From assembly GCF_017968885.1 (NCBI RefSeq), contig NZ_CP072913.1, positions 6,488,501-6,552,500 on the forward strand: 64,000 bases of DNA, read 5' to 3'. The position numbers and the translations under genes are program-made. Positions 37,301-46,900 of this stretch are shown piece after piece. Position 1 is the first letter of the stretch. Each line of letters begins with the position of its first letter. A model generated the notes under the pieces. It searched no databases, was not told where the DNA came from, and was given only the letters and a program-made list of their open reading frames with translations. This DNA comes from Pseudomonas sp. Tri1. Lineage in GTDB: Bacteria > Pseudomonadota > Gammaproteobacteria > Pseudomonadales > Pseudomonadaceae.

Positions 37301-37681
37301 TCAAACCTTCTTAGGCTTCCTCGGCTTCAAATACTTGGTCAGCCCCTGGAACCAGATCACCAGCGCCGGGTTGCCCTTGATCTGGATCGACTTGTCCTGA
37401 ATCCCCGTCATGAATGCCAGTTGCTTGTTCTTGGCCTGCATCGTGGCAAAACCATAGGCGGCGTCCTTGAAGGCGATGGCGAAGGCAGGCTCCGGGTAAG
37501 TGCCGGACCGGCTGGTGATGCGCTGGTTTTTCACGGTGAAATGCCGGGCGACCTTGCCGTCCAGGGTTTGCAGTTGAAACACCAGTTCCTTATCGCCCAA
37601 CTGCTGCTGGAACGCCGGATTGCTCCGACTGGCCTTGCCCATCAACAACCCCAGCATCCACAGCAGAAAACGAAATTTCAT
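37301..37681 (-). CDS. Small SCP2-fold-like protein, function unknown
   Basis: A 126-residue protein. After a hydrophobic N-terminus (MKFRFLLWMLGLLMG) it has alternating strands such as LVFQLQTLDGKVARHFTVKN and AFAIAFKDAAYGFATM, ending in a hydrophobic helix and a basic tail (KPRKPKKV). The pattern resembles the sterol-carrier-protein-2 fold of lipid-binding proteins, but I cannot assign it firmly. The ATG at 37681 is preferred with GAGG upstream. Confidence 0.65.
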   Translation of the reverse strand: MKFRFLLWMLGLLMGKASRSNPAFQQQLGDKELVFQLQTLDGKVARHFTVKNQRITSRSGTYPEPAFAIAFKDAAYGFATMQAKNKQLAFMTGIQDKSIQIKGNPALVIWFQGLTKYLKPRKPKKV

Positions 37682-37814
37682 GGGCACCGCCTCGTGAGAA
37701 AAGATCAATGGCAGGCAGTTTAGCGATTCTTCGGCGCAACGCCATCATCGGATCGCTTTAGCGGAAGATAAGCTTGTTTTCGCGAAAGATGACTGCCAAG
37801 TCACAAAACCAGGA

Positions 37815-37885
37815 TCAAAAGAGCGCAGCCTTCGGCAGCTCCTACACCCATTTCCGTAGGAGCTGCCGAAGGCTGCGATCTTTTC
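37815..37885. repeat. Palindromic intergenic repeat, third family
   Basis: GCAGCCTTCGGCAGCTCCTA (from 37825) and its exact reverse complement (to about 37878) form a long inverted repeat with a short centre. It is a well-known Pseudomonas repeat type, different from the other two families here. Confidence 0.88.
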
Positions 37886-38001
37886 GTCTTTTCCCCCGCC
37901 AAACCCTCGGACATTTCCTTCAACACGCCGGGCTGTTCATGAACTAGGCAGTGCTTTCGAGCGTCGCTAACCTTTGTTCGTCATCGCAAAAAACGGTGAC
38001 A

Positions 38002-38211
38002 CGGACGTGCAAGTCCGGCGGAGGACACAATTGTCGATGGCTATTCATCGGGCATTTTTTTATGCTCGCGAATCGTTATGGCAGCTGTGTATGGGAGATC
38101 TTCGGGTCTGCCGGGTACTCCGACCGGTCTTGCACACCTATGCATAGCTGCCACCTCTCTCGACTGTGCAAGCGAAGCGGTGTTGGCTCCTGAAAATCTC
38201 GGAGTACAACT
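38002..38211 (+). ncRNA. Predicted structured RNA leader of the DUF6124 gene
   Basis: A 13-bp outer stem pairs 38079-38091 with 38141-38153 (two G-U pairs). Inside are a UUCG-capped hairpin (38096-38109) and a second hairpin (CCGG/CCGG, 38111-38127) whose nine-base loop 38115-38123 (GTACTCCGA) is the exact complement of 38199-38207 (TCGGAGTAC). The latter contains the GGAG ribosome-binding site of the next gene. In addition, 38129-38136 (CTTGCACA) is the exact complement of 38165-38172. A small hairpin at 38002-38017 exposes GTGCAA, which could pair with the same site. No named family is recognised; see findings. Confidence 0.6.
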
Positions 38212-38592
38212 ATGGTCAAGCCATCACCTAATCCGCCGCAAAACGGCCACAAATCCCGCGTCGAAAACCTCGAAGCTAAAAAGCTCGACGAAGCCGCCAC
38301 CCGCGCGCTCGACTACTATCTCAACCCCCAAGCCTCCCCGCCCGAACCCGATAAAAACCAGCTCTTCATCGTTTCCCCTCACATCGACACCGAAACCCTG
38401 CTGGCCAACGCCTCCGAAGACCTGCAATCGATCAGCACCATCGCCGCCGACCTGGCCGACGACGTGGATGACTCACGCCGCTGCGTCGCCCTGGCAATCA
38501 GCCGCATGGCCGATGGGGTGCAGTTGTTGGTTGAGCGGGCGTTGGATCATTTGGAGACAAAGGAGATGGCGGCGCCTGGGGCCAAGGGGTAG
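38212..38592 (+). CDS. DUF6124 family protein
   Basis: A 126-residue predicted cytoplasmic protein. LDEAATRALDYYLN, then VSPHIDTETLLANASEDLQS, and VALAISRMADGVQLLVERAL match the DUF6124 family, small mostly helical proteins found mainly in Pseudomonas with no known function. ATG 38212 lies seven bases after GGAG, and that ribosome-binding site is predicted to be masked by the leader RNA described separately. It sits among repeats between housekeeping genes and the T6SS locus. Another long frame overlapping it in a different phase looks spurious. Confidence 0.82.
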   Translation: MVKPSPNPPQNGHKSRVENLEAKKLDEAATRALDYYLNPQASPPEPDKNQLFIVSPHIDTETLLANASEDLQSISTIAADLADDVDDSRRCVALAISRMADGVQLLVERALDHLETKEMAAPGAKG

Positions 38593-38621
38593 CGCTTGCA
38601 TTGATGCAGGCTGAGCCGACG

Positions 38622-38785
38622 CCATCGCGAGCAAGCTCGCTCCCACAGGGGAAGCCGGTTGTCGCTGATATAGCAGTCGACACAAAACAACTGTGGGAGC
38701 GAGCTTGCTCGCGATAGCGGTGTATCAGGCACTATCGATGCCAGCTGATACGGCCCCATCGCGAGCAAGCTCGCTCCCACAGGGG
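38622..38785. repeat. Three REP units
   Basis: REP cores at about 38622-38650, 38691-38720 and 38756-38784, the middle one opposite in orientation to the other two. They directly follow the DUF6124 gene. Confidence 0.92.
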
Positions 38786-38804
38786 AAACGCGATCCCACC
38801 AAGA

Positions 38805-39100
38805 GCCAGGCCGGCTGTCAGGCCGCCTCGCGGTGGACGTTGATTTCGGCGCCCCGTTAACCACGATGGCCGAACGCAGGCATTGTGGAGTGGGCATCCC
38901 GGCATGGATGCCGGGATAGCCGCGCTGGGCCATGGATGGCCCTTCGCGGCGGGCCCACGGAGCAATGCCTTCGTTCGGGCATGCCGAGCCTAGGCGAGGC
39001 ACCGAGTGGTGGGGCATAAAGCGTTTTGCTTACTTTTGCGCTTCTCAAAAGTGAGCCGCTGTAAGAGCGGAACCATAAGCCGCCGTTACCGCAGCAACGG
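38805..39100. repeat. Multi-hairpin intergenic element, probably a dispersed repeat
   Basis: About 290 bases built of consecutive palindromes. ATCCCGGCAT-GG-ATGCCGGGAT lies at 38896-38917. GGGCCAT-GG-ATGGCCC (38927-38942) is nested in GCCGCG/CGCGGC (38919-38950). ACTTTTG/CAAAAGT lies at 39032-39052 and CCGCT/AGCGG at 39056-39070. No protein is supportable. I recall similar sequence recurring in Pseudomonas genomes, but that could not be checked here. Confidence 0.6.
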
Positions 39101-39117
39101 ATATGTACCCAGAAACA

Positions 39118-39212
39118 ACTGTGGGAGCGAGCTCACTCGCGAAGGCGGTGTATCAGTCGACATTAATGCCAACTGAACCAGCGCTATCGCGAGCAAGCTC
39201 GCTCCCACAAGG
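39118..39212. repeat. REP doublet (REPIN-like)
   Basis: A slightly diverged left core (GTGGGAGCGAGCTCACTCGC) and a canonical right core (about 39184-39210) in opposite orientation, downstream of the tagQ end. Confidence 0.9.
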
Positions 39213-39257
39213 TTTTGGGTTTTGGCTGCTGATCAATGATCAGCCGCCATCACTCAA

Positions 39258-40193
39258 TCAAACATTCGGGCAAGGAACCGGCGCCCAATCACCCAGGTCC
39301 GGGTTCTTGCACATGCTGTTGACCTGAGTGGTACCAGCGCTGGCAACCTGCTTGCTTTCATCCTGCTTGGCCTTGGCGGCCTGCAGGGTTTTCTCAGTGG
39401 TCACCGCTTCTTTCGGCACGGTTGGCAACACCGGTTTTTTCGCCGGTTTCACTGCTTTCTTGGTCTTGGTGGTTGGCGCTACGACCGGCGTGGTATCAGC
39501 GGTAGCCACAGTCACCACGTCAGTACGCTGCACACCCACTTGCTGCAGGTCTTTCTCATAAGCCTGGGTGTAATTGTTCAAGTCTTCGGAAGCCTTACCG
39601 TTGACCGCAACGATCAGGTCATTCGACTCTTTCAGGCCAGCGACGATTTCCGCCAGGCGCTTGCGACCTTCAGTGTCGTTGACAGTCTTGGCCTTGCGGT
39701 CGGCAACCAGTTTGCTGAACGCGTTCTGGTAGCACTGCTGCGAAGTCCGGGCGTAGGCGGTGCTGCGGTCGATGTCAGAGACGCTTTTGTTGACGTCGGC
39801 AGCGTAGGACGCAATGCGCTGGTTGTCATCGGCGATCTGCTTCTGGCGCTCGGTGTAGTAACCGGCTGCACCACCGGCCAGGGCACCGCCAGCAGCACCG
39901 ATGGCAGCGTTGCGACCACGGTCTTCCTTGTCGGCGGTCAGGACGCCCAGCAACGCACCGCCCACCGCGCCGACGGCCGCGCCGGTGACTACGGACTTGG
40001 TCATGTTGCCCTCGGTGGAGCGCAGGTGCTGCACCGGCTCGTAGCAGTTAGGGTAGTACTCGACCTTGGTGCTCGAGGCGACCTTGGAGGTCGGCGACGT
40101 GGCGCAGCCGGTCAGTACGGTGCTGAAGCCGACAGCGACCATCAGCAAATGACGCTTGGAACCCGAAGCAAAAGGTTTACGGGAGAAAAGCAT
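39258..40193 (-). CDS. tagQ: T6SS-associated outer-membrane lipoprotein TagQ
   Basis: A 311-residue lipoprotein (lipobox VLTGC near residue 29). It has a glycine-zipper segment around residues 65-105 (VVTGAAVGAVGGALLGVL and AAIGAAGGALAGGAAGYYTE), a coiled middle part, and a Lys/Pro/Val-rich C-terminal linker ending PVPCPNV. Its position as last gene of the fha-to-tag operon, after tagTSR, matches TagQ of H1-T6SS. There it anchors TagR in the outer membrane upstream of PpkA. Assignment rests mostly on synteny and architecture. Confidence 0.82.
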   Translation of the reverse strand: MLFSRKPFASGSKRHLLMVAVGFSTVLTGCATSPTSKVASSTKVEYYPNCYEPVQHLRSTEGNMTKSVVTGAAVGAVGGALLGVLTADKEDRGRNAAIGAAGGALAGGAAGYYTERQKQIADDNQRIASYAADVNKSVSDIDRSTAYARTSQQCYQNAFSKLVADRKAKTVNDTEGRKRLAEIVAGLKESNDLIVAVNGKASEDLNNYTQAYEKDLQQVGVQRTDVVTVATADTTPVVAPTTKTKKAVKPAKKPVLPTVPKEAVTTEKTLQAAKAKQDESKQVASAGTTQVNSMCKNPDLGDWAPVPCPNV

Positions 40194-40279
40194 AGTTGTG
40201 TTCTCGTTTTAAGTTTTGACCAGCTCAGCGCAGCCCCATTGCCGCCTGAGTCCCTTCCAAGCTCGCTGACAACGAACAC

Positions 40280-42007
40280 TCAAGACCGCTGAGCGTTCGA
40301 TGCGAGCAATTCCTTCAATATCGCCGCCGGGTCGGCGCGTTTTTGCTGACGATAGTCCCCGACGTGACGAACGAATAACGTTGCGCGCGCCACCAGGCTC
40401 TTGCCCAGTACCGGCTTGCGCTCCAACTCTTCCTTGATGCGTTGAAACTGCGCCTGGATCACGGCATCGGTGTAGCGCGTGCCGGTGGCCAGGTTGTCGA
40501 TGTAGATCGCCACCGCGCCATCCAGCGCACTGCGACCGTTGTCGATGGCCGTGGCGAACAGTTGCGCGCTGGCCTCGTCCTTGGCGTCCAGGGCGACTTG
40601 CCGACTGTTCTGCAGATTGGTCAGGCGAATGTTGTAGTTGTTGACGGTCTCAGCCACCAGGGCCGACGATTGAATCAGGTTGCCCGCCGCTTCCTCGCGC
40701 TGCTGGGCGATGAGCGAGACGTTGCGCTTGAGCTCTTCGTTGACCAGCCCCAGTTCGGCTTGCAGGCGCGGGTCGACGCTGGCGGCGATGATGCTGTCCA
40801 GGCGTTTGGTCGGGTCTTCGGCATCGTCGATGGCATCGGTCAGCGACGCCAGCCGGCCTTCTTTCTGCCACTGGGCAAACAATTCCTTGTAGCGCGAACG
40901 CGGTGCCGACAACGCCCCGACGGCCACGCGAAAACCGGTGGTTTCGTTGCTTTGCTCAGTGCCATCGGCGGCGAACAACGGGTATTCGCGGCGCATGCCG
41001 GTGAACAACGTGCCCTCGCCTTCCAGGTAGTTGCCGCCCTTGACCACGAAACCGCCATAAGCGCCCTGGCGGCGGCCGGCGTGCACCAATTGGAAGGACT
41101 CCTGGACCATCTCGGCGGCGTTGCCGACCACGTCGAACAGGCCGATAGGGTTCGGCAATTTGGTGCCGATGGGCATCAGCCGCGCCGCCTGGCCGGTGCC
41201 GCCGGCAACTTGGTTGAACACCGCCCAATCGGCCAGCGGTCCGTCGCTTTCACTGCCTTCCAGGCGCCGGGGAAACAGGCGCCCTTCCAGATCCTGACGG
41301 CTCACGGCCTGCCCGCCTCGGGCGGCGAACTCCCACTCCACTTCCGTCGGCAAGCGTACAAAACCAAGCCCGCCGTCTTCAGCAGAGGTGCCGCGACCGC
41401 TCACCGGCAGCAGGTCCTTGTGGTACTTCATCAGCCAGGCACTGTACACCGCCGAGAAACGCTCGGCCTCGAACTTCGACAGTTTCACTTTGGGCAAACG
41501 CCCGGCCACGCCTTGGGGCAAATCGGCTTGCAGGGCTTCACAGGCCGGCGCCGCTTCGCCGCTGGCCAGCGATTGCGCCTGGGCCATGACTTGGGCGTAT
41601 TGGCGCGCGGTGACTTCGTACTTGCCGATGAAGTACAGCATCGGCTTGAGCGGCGTCTTGGCGTCGGTCTTGGGCATCAACGGCGTGATGGTTTTGTTCC
41701 AGTCCTTGGGCAGGTCCTTGAGGGTGAACTGGCCGTTGATGAAGTCACGCCGGTAGCCGGAAATGAACGATTGCTGGTAACCGGCCTCGCCTTCGCTGAA
41801 CGGATAACCGAGGCTGATCTCACGGTCGTCCAGGGTGCCCTGGGCGAGGATGTAGACGTAGCGGAACACCATCTGCCCTTCGCATGGCAGCGGCAGGCTG
41901 ACGTCGTCGGGTAACGGCTTGGGATTGTCCAGCTTGTCCGTGCCTTCATCAGCCCATGTCAGGCTGGCCAGGCTCAGCGCCACGGCGGCGCCCAATAACT
42001 TATACAT
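40280..42007 (-). CDS. tagR: T6SS regulator TagR, formylglycine-generating-enzyme-like
   Basis: A 575-residue exported protein with a signal peptide (MYKLLGAAVALSLASLTWA). An FGE-sulfatase (SUMF1-type) fold covers roughly residues 130-390, with MLYFIGKYEVTARQYAQVM, RLPTEVEWEFAARGG, NPIGLFDVVGNAAEMVQE and GGNYLEG. A coiled-coil C-terminal region follows. In P. aeruginosa, periplasmic TagR promotes activation of PpkA. The frame is open further upstream, but ATG 42007 gives the signal peptide. It overlaps the end of tagS by eight bases. Confidence 0.9.
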   Translation of the reverse strand: MYKLLGAAVALSLASLTWADEGTDKLDNPKPLPDDVSLPLPCEGQMVFRYVYILAQGTLDDREISLGYPFSEGEAGYQQSFISGYRRDFINGQFTLKDLPKDWNKTITPLMPKTDAKTPLKPMLYFIGKYEVTARQYAQVMAQAQSLASGEAAPACEALQADLPQGVAGRLPKVKLSKFEAERFSAVYSAWLMKYHKDLLPVSGRGTSAEDGGLGFVRLPTEVEWEFAARGGQAVSRQDLEGRLFPRRLEGSESDGPLADWAVFNQVAGGTGQAARLMPIGTKLPNPIGLFDVVGNAAEMVQESFQLVHAGRRQGAYGGFVVKGGNYLEGEGTLFTGMRREYPLFAADGTEQSNETTGFRVAVGALSAPRSRYKELFAQWQKEGRLASLTDAIDDAEDPTKRLDSIIAASVDPRLQAELGLVNEELKRNVSLIAQQREEAAGNLIQSSALVAETVNNYNIRLTNLQNSRQVALDAKDEASAQLFATAIDNGRSALDGAVAIYIDNLATGTRYTDAVIQAQFQRIKEELERKPVLGKSLVARATLFVRHVGDYRQQKRADPAAILKELLASNAQRS

Positions 42008-43196
42008 CGCGAATTCCTTCACACGCCTGGATGCGCGCCACCCGCCAGCCGCCACACGCCGCCGCCACGGCGCTGACGCCGAGCACGGCCAGCAGGGCCA
42101 AGGTGTAATGACGCACCAGCAGATGGCTGGCGTACTCGCCCGGCATCTGCGCAAATAAATGGTTCAGGCCCGACTGCGCCAGGCCATACAGCCCGACACT
42201 CAGCAGAGCCGCAAAGGTGGCGCTGTAGAGCGCCTGCAACACAACGAACAACAGAAGCGCCGCGGTGGAAACCCCCAGCAGGCGCAACACCGACAGCTCC
42301 CGGCGCTTACGCTCGACCGCCGCCAGGGCACCGGCAAAAATCGCTGCGAAGGCCCCGGCCAACGCCAACCCGGCGATGATCCAGAAGACGATCGACAGGT
42401 TGCGGCTCAACGATTGCACTTGGGCGATGGTCTGGGCCTGAGTCGATACCAACAGGTTCTGCCCAGCGAAATACTGGCGCAGCGGCTCGACGTCGGCGAG
42501 GCGGCGTGCGTACAGGCGAAACGCCGGATACACCCGCTGCCCGCTCACGCCCACCGCGTCACCCGGCCAGCCGAACGCGGGCACGGCACGTCCGTCGCGG
42601 TAATCCTCGGCCGCCTCCAGCAACGCCAGCGGCGCGAATAAACCATCGCGGGCAAAGGCTTCCAACGGCAGCACGTGCAACACCTGCACCCGCGTGCGCT
42701 GCGCCTCGCTGCGCCCGGCCACCTGCCGACCAAAACTGGCCTGCAACCAATCACCGGGCTTGGCGCCGAGCTTTTCAGCGGCAGTCTGGCTGAGCACCAC
42801 TTGATCCAAACCCCGAGGCACCGGCAGGTGATCGAACAACGGATCGTTGGCCGCGGTGGGAATCATCTCGACCGTGACGAGCGACGCATCGCTGCTCAGT
42901 TCCGCCGTGGCGGCGATCTGTCGGGTGCGCGGCAAGGCAAAAGCAACGTCGCCGCGCTGGCTCAATTGCTCGATGAACTCGGCACTGAAGCGACCGCCGC
43001 CCAAGGGGATGATTTCCCGGGTGGCTGGGTCGTTCTGCAGGCGTTCGGTGAGGCTGCTGACCAGGCCGAATTTCAGGCCAAACAACACCAGCAATGGCGC
43101 CACCACGGCAACCAGGGCCAGCACCGAACAGGCCGACAGCCAGGCATCGTTGCGGTAATCCTGCCAGGCCAGGGAAGCCACCAGCGCGCCGCGCAT
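42000..43196 (-). CDS. tagS: T6SS ABC transporter permease TagS
   Basis: A 398-residue FtsX/MacB-type permease. The first helix is near residues 20-42 (SVLALVAVVAPLLVLFGLKFG), followed by a large periplasmic domain and three C-terminal helices (FWIIAGLALAGAFAAIFAGAL and following). TagS with ATPase TagT acts in the TagQRST sensory relay that triggers PpkA. Its start overlaps the tagT stop, so the genes are translationally coupled. Confidence 0.9.
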   Translation of the reverse strand: MRGALVASLAWQDYRNDAWLSACSVLALVAVVAPLLVLFGLKFGLVSSLTERLQNDPATREIIPLGGGRFSAEFIEQLSQRGDVAFALPRTRQIAATAELSSDASLVTVEMIPTAANDPLFDHLPVPRGLDQVVLSQTAAEKLGAKPGDWLQASFGRQVAGRSEAQRTRVQVLHVLPLEAFARDGLFAPLALLEAAEDYRDGRAVPAFGWPGDAVGVSGQRVYPAFRLYARRLADVEPLRQYFAGQNLLVSTQAQTIAQVQSLSRNLSIVFWIIAGLALAGAFAAIFAGALAAVERKRRELSVLRLLGVSTAALLLFVVLQALYSATFAALLSVGLYGLAQSGLNHLFAQMPGEYASHLLVRHYTLALLAVLGVSAVAAACGGWRVARIQACEGIRDV

Positions 43197-43912
43197 CAGC
43201 AAGCCTCCCCGAGGGTGGCGGTGACGCCGCCATCGACATCGCGGCGGCAACCGATCCGGCGCACCTGCAAACCGCTGGCGCGGGCCAGCGCCTCGTCATG
43301 GGTGGCGACCACACAGCACACACCGTGTTCGCGGGCCTGGGCCACCAGCAACTGCATGACGCGCTCGGCGTTCAGCGGGTCGAGGGCAGCCGTCGGCTCA
43401 TCGGCCAGCAACAGCCGCGGAGCATGGGCCAGCGCCCGGGCACAGCTGACCCGCTGGCGTTGGCCGACGGATAAATCCGCCGGTCTCTTGTCCAGTTGAT
43501 CGGCAATATCCAATTGCCTAGCCAGGCGCATCACGCTGCCGTCATCCTTCAAACCCAACAGTTTTCGCGACAACTCGATGTTGCCGCGCACGTCCAGGAA
43601 GCCCAACAGGCCGCCGGTTTGCAGAACATAGCCCAGGTGGCGACTGCGCAGCTCGGCCAAGGTGCCCTGTTGCGACGCACGCCACAATTTGGCGATGTCC
43701 AGCGGCGCGTTGGCAGGGCTGAAGTCGAACCGTCCGGCCTGATCCGGCGCCAGCACCAGCGCCAGCAGATCCAGCAAGGTGCTCTTGCCACAACCACTGG
43801 GCCCGACCACTGCCAGTTGTTCACCGCCGCGCAATTGCAGCCGTGGAATCACCAGGCTGTAGCGCTGGCTGCCGGCGCCCCGGCTTTTGTGCACTGCGCT
43901 CATGTCCAGCAT
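43196..43912 (-). CDS. tagT: T6SS ABC transporter ATPase TagT
   Basis: A 238-residue ABC ATPase with Walker A GPSGCGKST (about residues 37-45), signature LSVGQRQRVSCARALAHAP and Walker B RLLLADEPTAALD, plus the H-loop CVVATHDEALA. It pairs with permease TagS. ATG 43912 overlaps the ppkA stop as TGATG; a GTG three bases earlier is possible. This LolD-like ATPase is part of the T6SS threonine-phosphorylation signalling branch. Confidence 0.92.
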   Translation of the reverse strand: MLDMSAVHKSRGAGSQRYSLVIPRLQLRGGEQLAVVGPSGCGKSTLLDLLALVLAPDQAGRFDFSPANAPLDIAKLWRASQQGTLAELRSRHLGYVLQTGGLLGFLDVRGNIELSRKLLGLKDDGSVMRLARQLDIADQLDKRPADLSVGQRQRVSCARALAHAPRLLLADEPTAALDPLNAERVMQLLVAQAREHGVCCVVATHDEALARASGLQVRRIGCRRDVDGGVTATLGEAC

Positions 43913-46900
43913 CACGGCAGCGTCGACAACGGCACGCGGTACAAGGCGTCACCCGGCTCGGCATCGCCGAAACGCACCCAGTTCGCCAAGTCGTTGTGGA
44001 AGGTCTCGTAGAGGCGGATTTTCGAATCCAGCTCATCGATGAAGTCTTCCTGCTCGGCCACGCTCAAGGACAGCCATAAATCCTGGGTCATGTTCAACGA
44101 CTTGCTGCGGTACGGCAGCCCTTCGAGGTACTCGCCGAGGATCCCGCCATCGGCCAGGTTGCCGCCCTTGCGCAAGGCCGATGGGTCGCGGCTCATGTAG
44201 GCGCTGGCACTGGCGATTTCCTGGAAGAAATCCTTGGGCGAACTCTGGGTCTTGCGGGCCGCGTCGACGATCAGCTTGAGCGATTGCTGCAAGTCGTTGA
44301 GTTGCAGCTTGGTCAGCATCACACAGACCTGGAACGCCGGCAGCGCCGGGTTGGTCAGGTCGCGGTCGGCAGTCCAGGCACTGACCAGTTGCGGGGCCTG
44401 GCTGGCGGATTTGCGCCCCAAAAAGTCCATGTGCATCGCGTAGCCGACTGCCGCCGATTTGTCGGCCAGGCTCGGCGCGGCGCTCAGCAGCGGCACGGCT
44501 TGCGGCTTGTTGCTGCGCACCTGATGCACCAGGTCGGCGAACACCGAGCCGATCTCGTCCACCCGCTCGCCGAACTTGCGTACATCGGCGCCCGGCACCG
44601 GAATGTACAGGTCACCAATCTGTGGGTTGGCGTCGGCGGTCAGGGTGCGGTACTGGCTCTGGGCGCCGGCGTGGGTTTTCTTGCCGGCGTCGCTGAGCAA
44701 GTGCAGAGCGTAGATCTTGATCTGCTTGCCCAGCGCCGCCTGGCGCACTTCGGCCTCGTTCATTTGCGTGGCGGCAAACGGGTCGTTCTTGCGCAGGGCA
44801 CCGGCGTCGGTGACCAACAGGATCAAGCGCCCGCCGTAACCGGACCAGTCCATGCCTTCGACAGCTTCCATGACCCCGGCAAACGCATCTTCGTTGAACG
44901 AATGGCTCGACACCGTGGACGCCTTGACCTGCCGCGCCAACTCCATGAAGCGTTGCGGGTCGCGGCCCTGTTCCAGGGTGATCAAGGTCTTGGCGACGTA
45001 TTCCAGGCCCGGGGTTTTCTTGATGCTGCTGCGAAAACCCACCATGCCGAAGCTGACGCTGTCCAGCTCGCCACGCTCGGCGATGCGGGTTTGCAGTTCG
45101 TGGACCACGTCGCGGACCTGGTCGATGTAGGGCTGCATCGACACGGTGGTGTCCACCACCAGCACCACGGCGGTACGGAATGCGTCGGCGTTGGCAGTGG
45201 TGATGGGCGTATTGGGCGTCGCCCTGGGCGTGTTGCCCGGGTCGATGGACGCCACGTTCAGCAACTGCACCGGCTGGCCGTTCTCATCCAGGCTCTCGCG
45301 GGAATCGAAGATCGGCAACAGGTAGAACTGGCTCTGCGGCACGGCGCTGGCAGCCGGTTCCAGGGCCAGCACTTGCTGGTCTTCTTGCGGGCTCTGCTGG
45401 GCCTTGAGCAGCACGTTCTTGGCCGCCGAAGGGTTAGCCAGCAGCTTTTCCACTTCGCCGGGCTGACGCAGGAACATCACAGGCGCCCGGCCGGAACGTT
45501 CGGTGAACTTGAGCACCAGGCTTTGCTTCCAGTCGCTGACCTGGGCGGCGGGCAGCCAGCCGTCGCTGCGCCCATCGGTGGCGGCGCCGACGCGCACCCA
45601 CGCGCTGCCGTCGACGTCCTTGCGCTGATACACGTACAGCACGGAAAACGCCGGCAGCGCCTTGCCCGGCGCGGCACCCGGTGCATCGGCGAGCTTCGCC
45701 CCCGGTTTGCTGAGCACGCGCTGGAACAGGGTTTTCTTGCCGGCCATCAACAGCGGACGCTGGCCGCCGTCAGCTTCGGTCGCCACGGGTGGCTGAGCGG
45801 GAGGGGCAACAGGAGGCTTGACCGCTGGCACTTCGGGGGCCTTCGGCGGGGACACCTCGGGAGGCTTGGCCGACGTCGTCGTGGCAACCGGCGTTTTCAC
45901 CGCTTTGCCATCGTCACCGGACAACCACCAATAACCGGCACCACCTAAGGCCAGCGCCACGGCAACCGCGACAGCGGCGAGGGCGAACACCGGCCCCTTG
46001 CGCTGTTCCGACACTGAGGACTGAGGCGTCGGTTTTACGGGCGGCGGAACGGGCTTGGGCTGCGATTGTGGCTGCGGTTGTGAGTAAGCCGGGCCGCTGG
46101 GAATGTCGATGGACATGGGCGTCAAACCCGCCAAGTCATCAACCGGCTTGGGCGTTTCCGGCAGTTGCAACGACAGCGGCCGGATCAGCGTCGCTTCCGA
46201 TTCCTGAGGCAGGTTATCCAGCGCCCGCAGCAACGCCGCCGCATCCGGGAAACGCTCCGCCGGATCCTTGGCCAACAGCTTGCGCAGCACATCCTGGTAA
46301 CGGCCATGGTGCACCGGCAATTCCGGCAACGGTTCAGTCAGGTGCGCCAGGGCCGTGGACAGCGCATCGTTACCGGTATACGGCAGTTTGCCGACGAGGA
46401 TTTCATAGAGCACCACGCCCAGGGCATACAGGTCGGCGCGGCCATCGATGTCCTGCCCGCGGGCCTGTTCCGGGCTCATGTAGCTGGGCGTGCCGACGGC
46501 GAAACCGGCCTGGGTGAATTGGGTGCGGTCGTCCAGGGACTTGGCGATGCCAAAGTCCGAGAGCACCGCCGTGCCGTCGGCACGGAACAGAATGTTCGCC
46601 GGCTTGACGTCACGGTGGACCAGGCCCAGACCGTGGGCATAACCCAGGGCCGAGGCGATCTGGCGGATGTAGGTCAGGCCCTGCTCTGGCGTCAGGCCCG
46701 CCGCGATGCGTTCCTTGAGCGTGCCGTTGGGCAGGTACTCCATCGCCATGTAATACAGCTCACCGACGTTGCCGATGTCATGGATGGTCACGGTGTGCGG
46801 GTGCGACAGGCGCGCCAGGGTCTTGCCTTCGCGCAGGAAGCGCTCGCAGAACGTCGGGTCGGCCGCCAGCGCAGCGGCCATGACTTTCAACGCGACCTTG

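Noticed and set aside
38078..38614. A 178-residue open frame overlapping the DUF6124 gene
   Set aside because: It runs through the structured leader and the DUF6124 gene in another phase, has no ribosome-binding site and low-complexity Pro/Thr/Ser-rich content.
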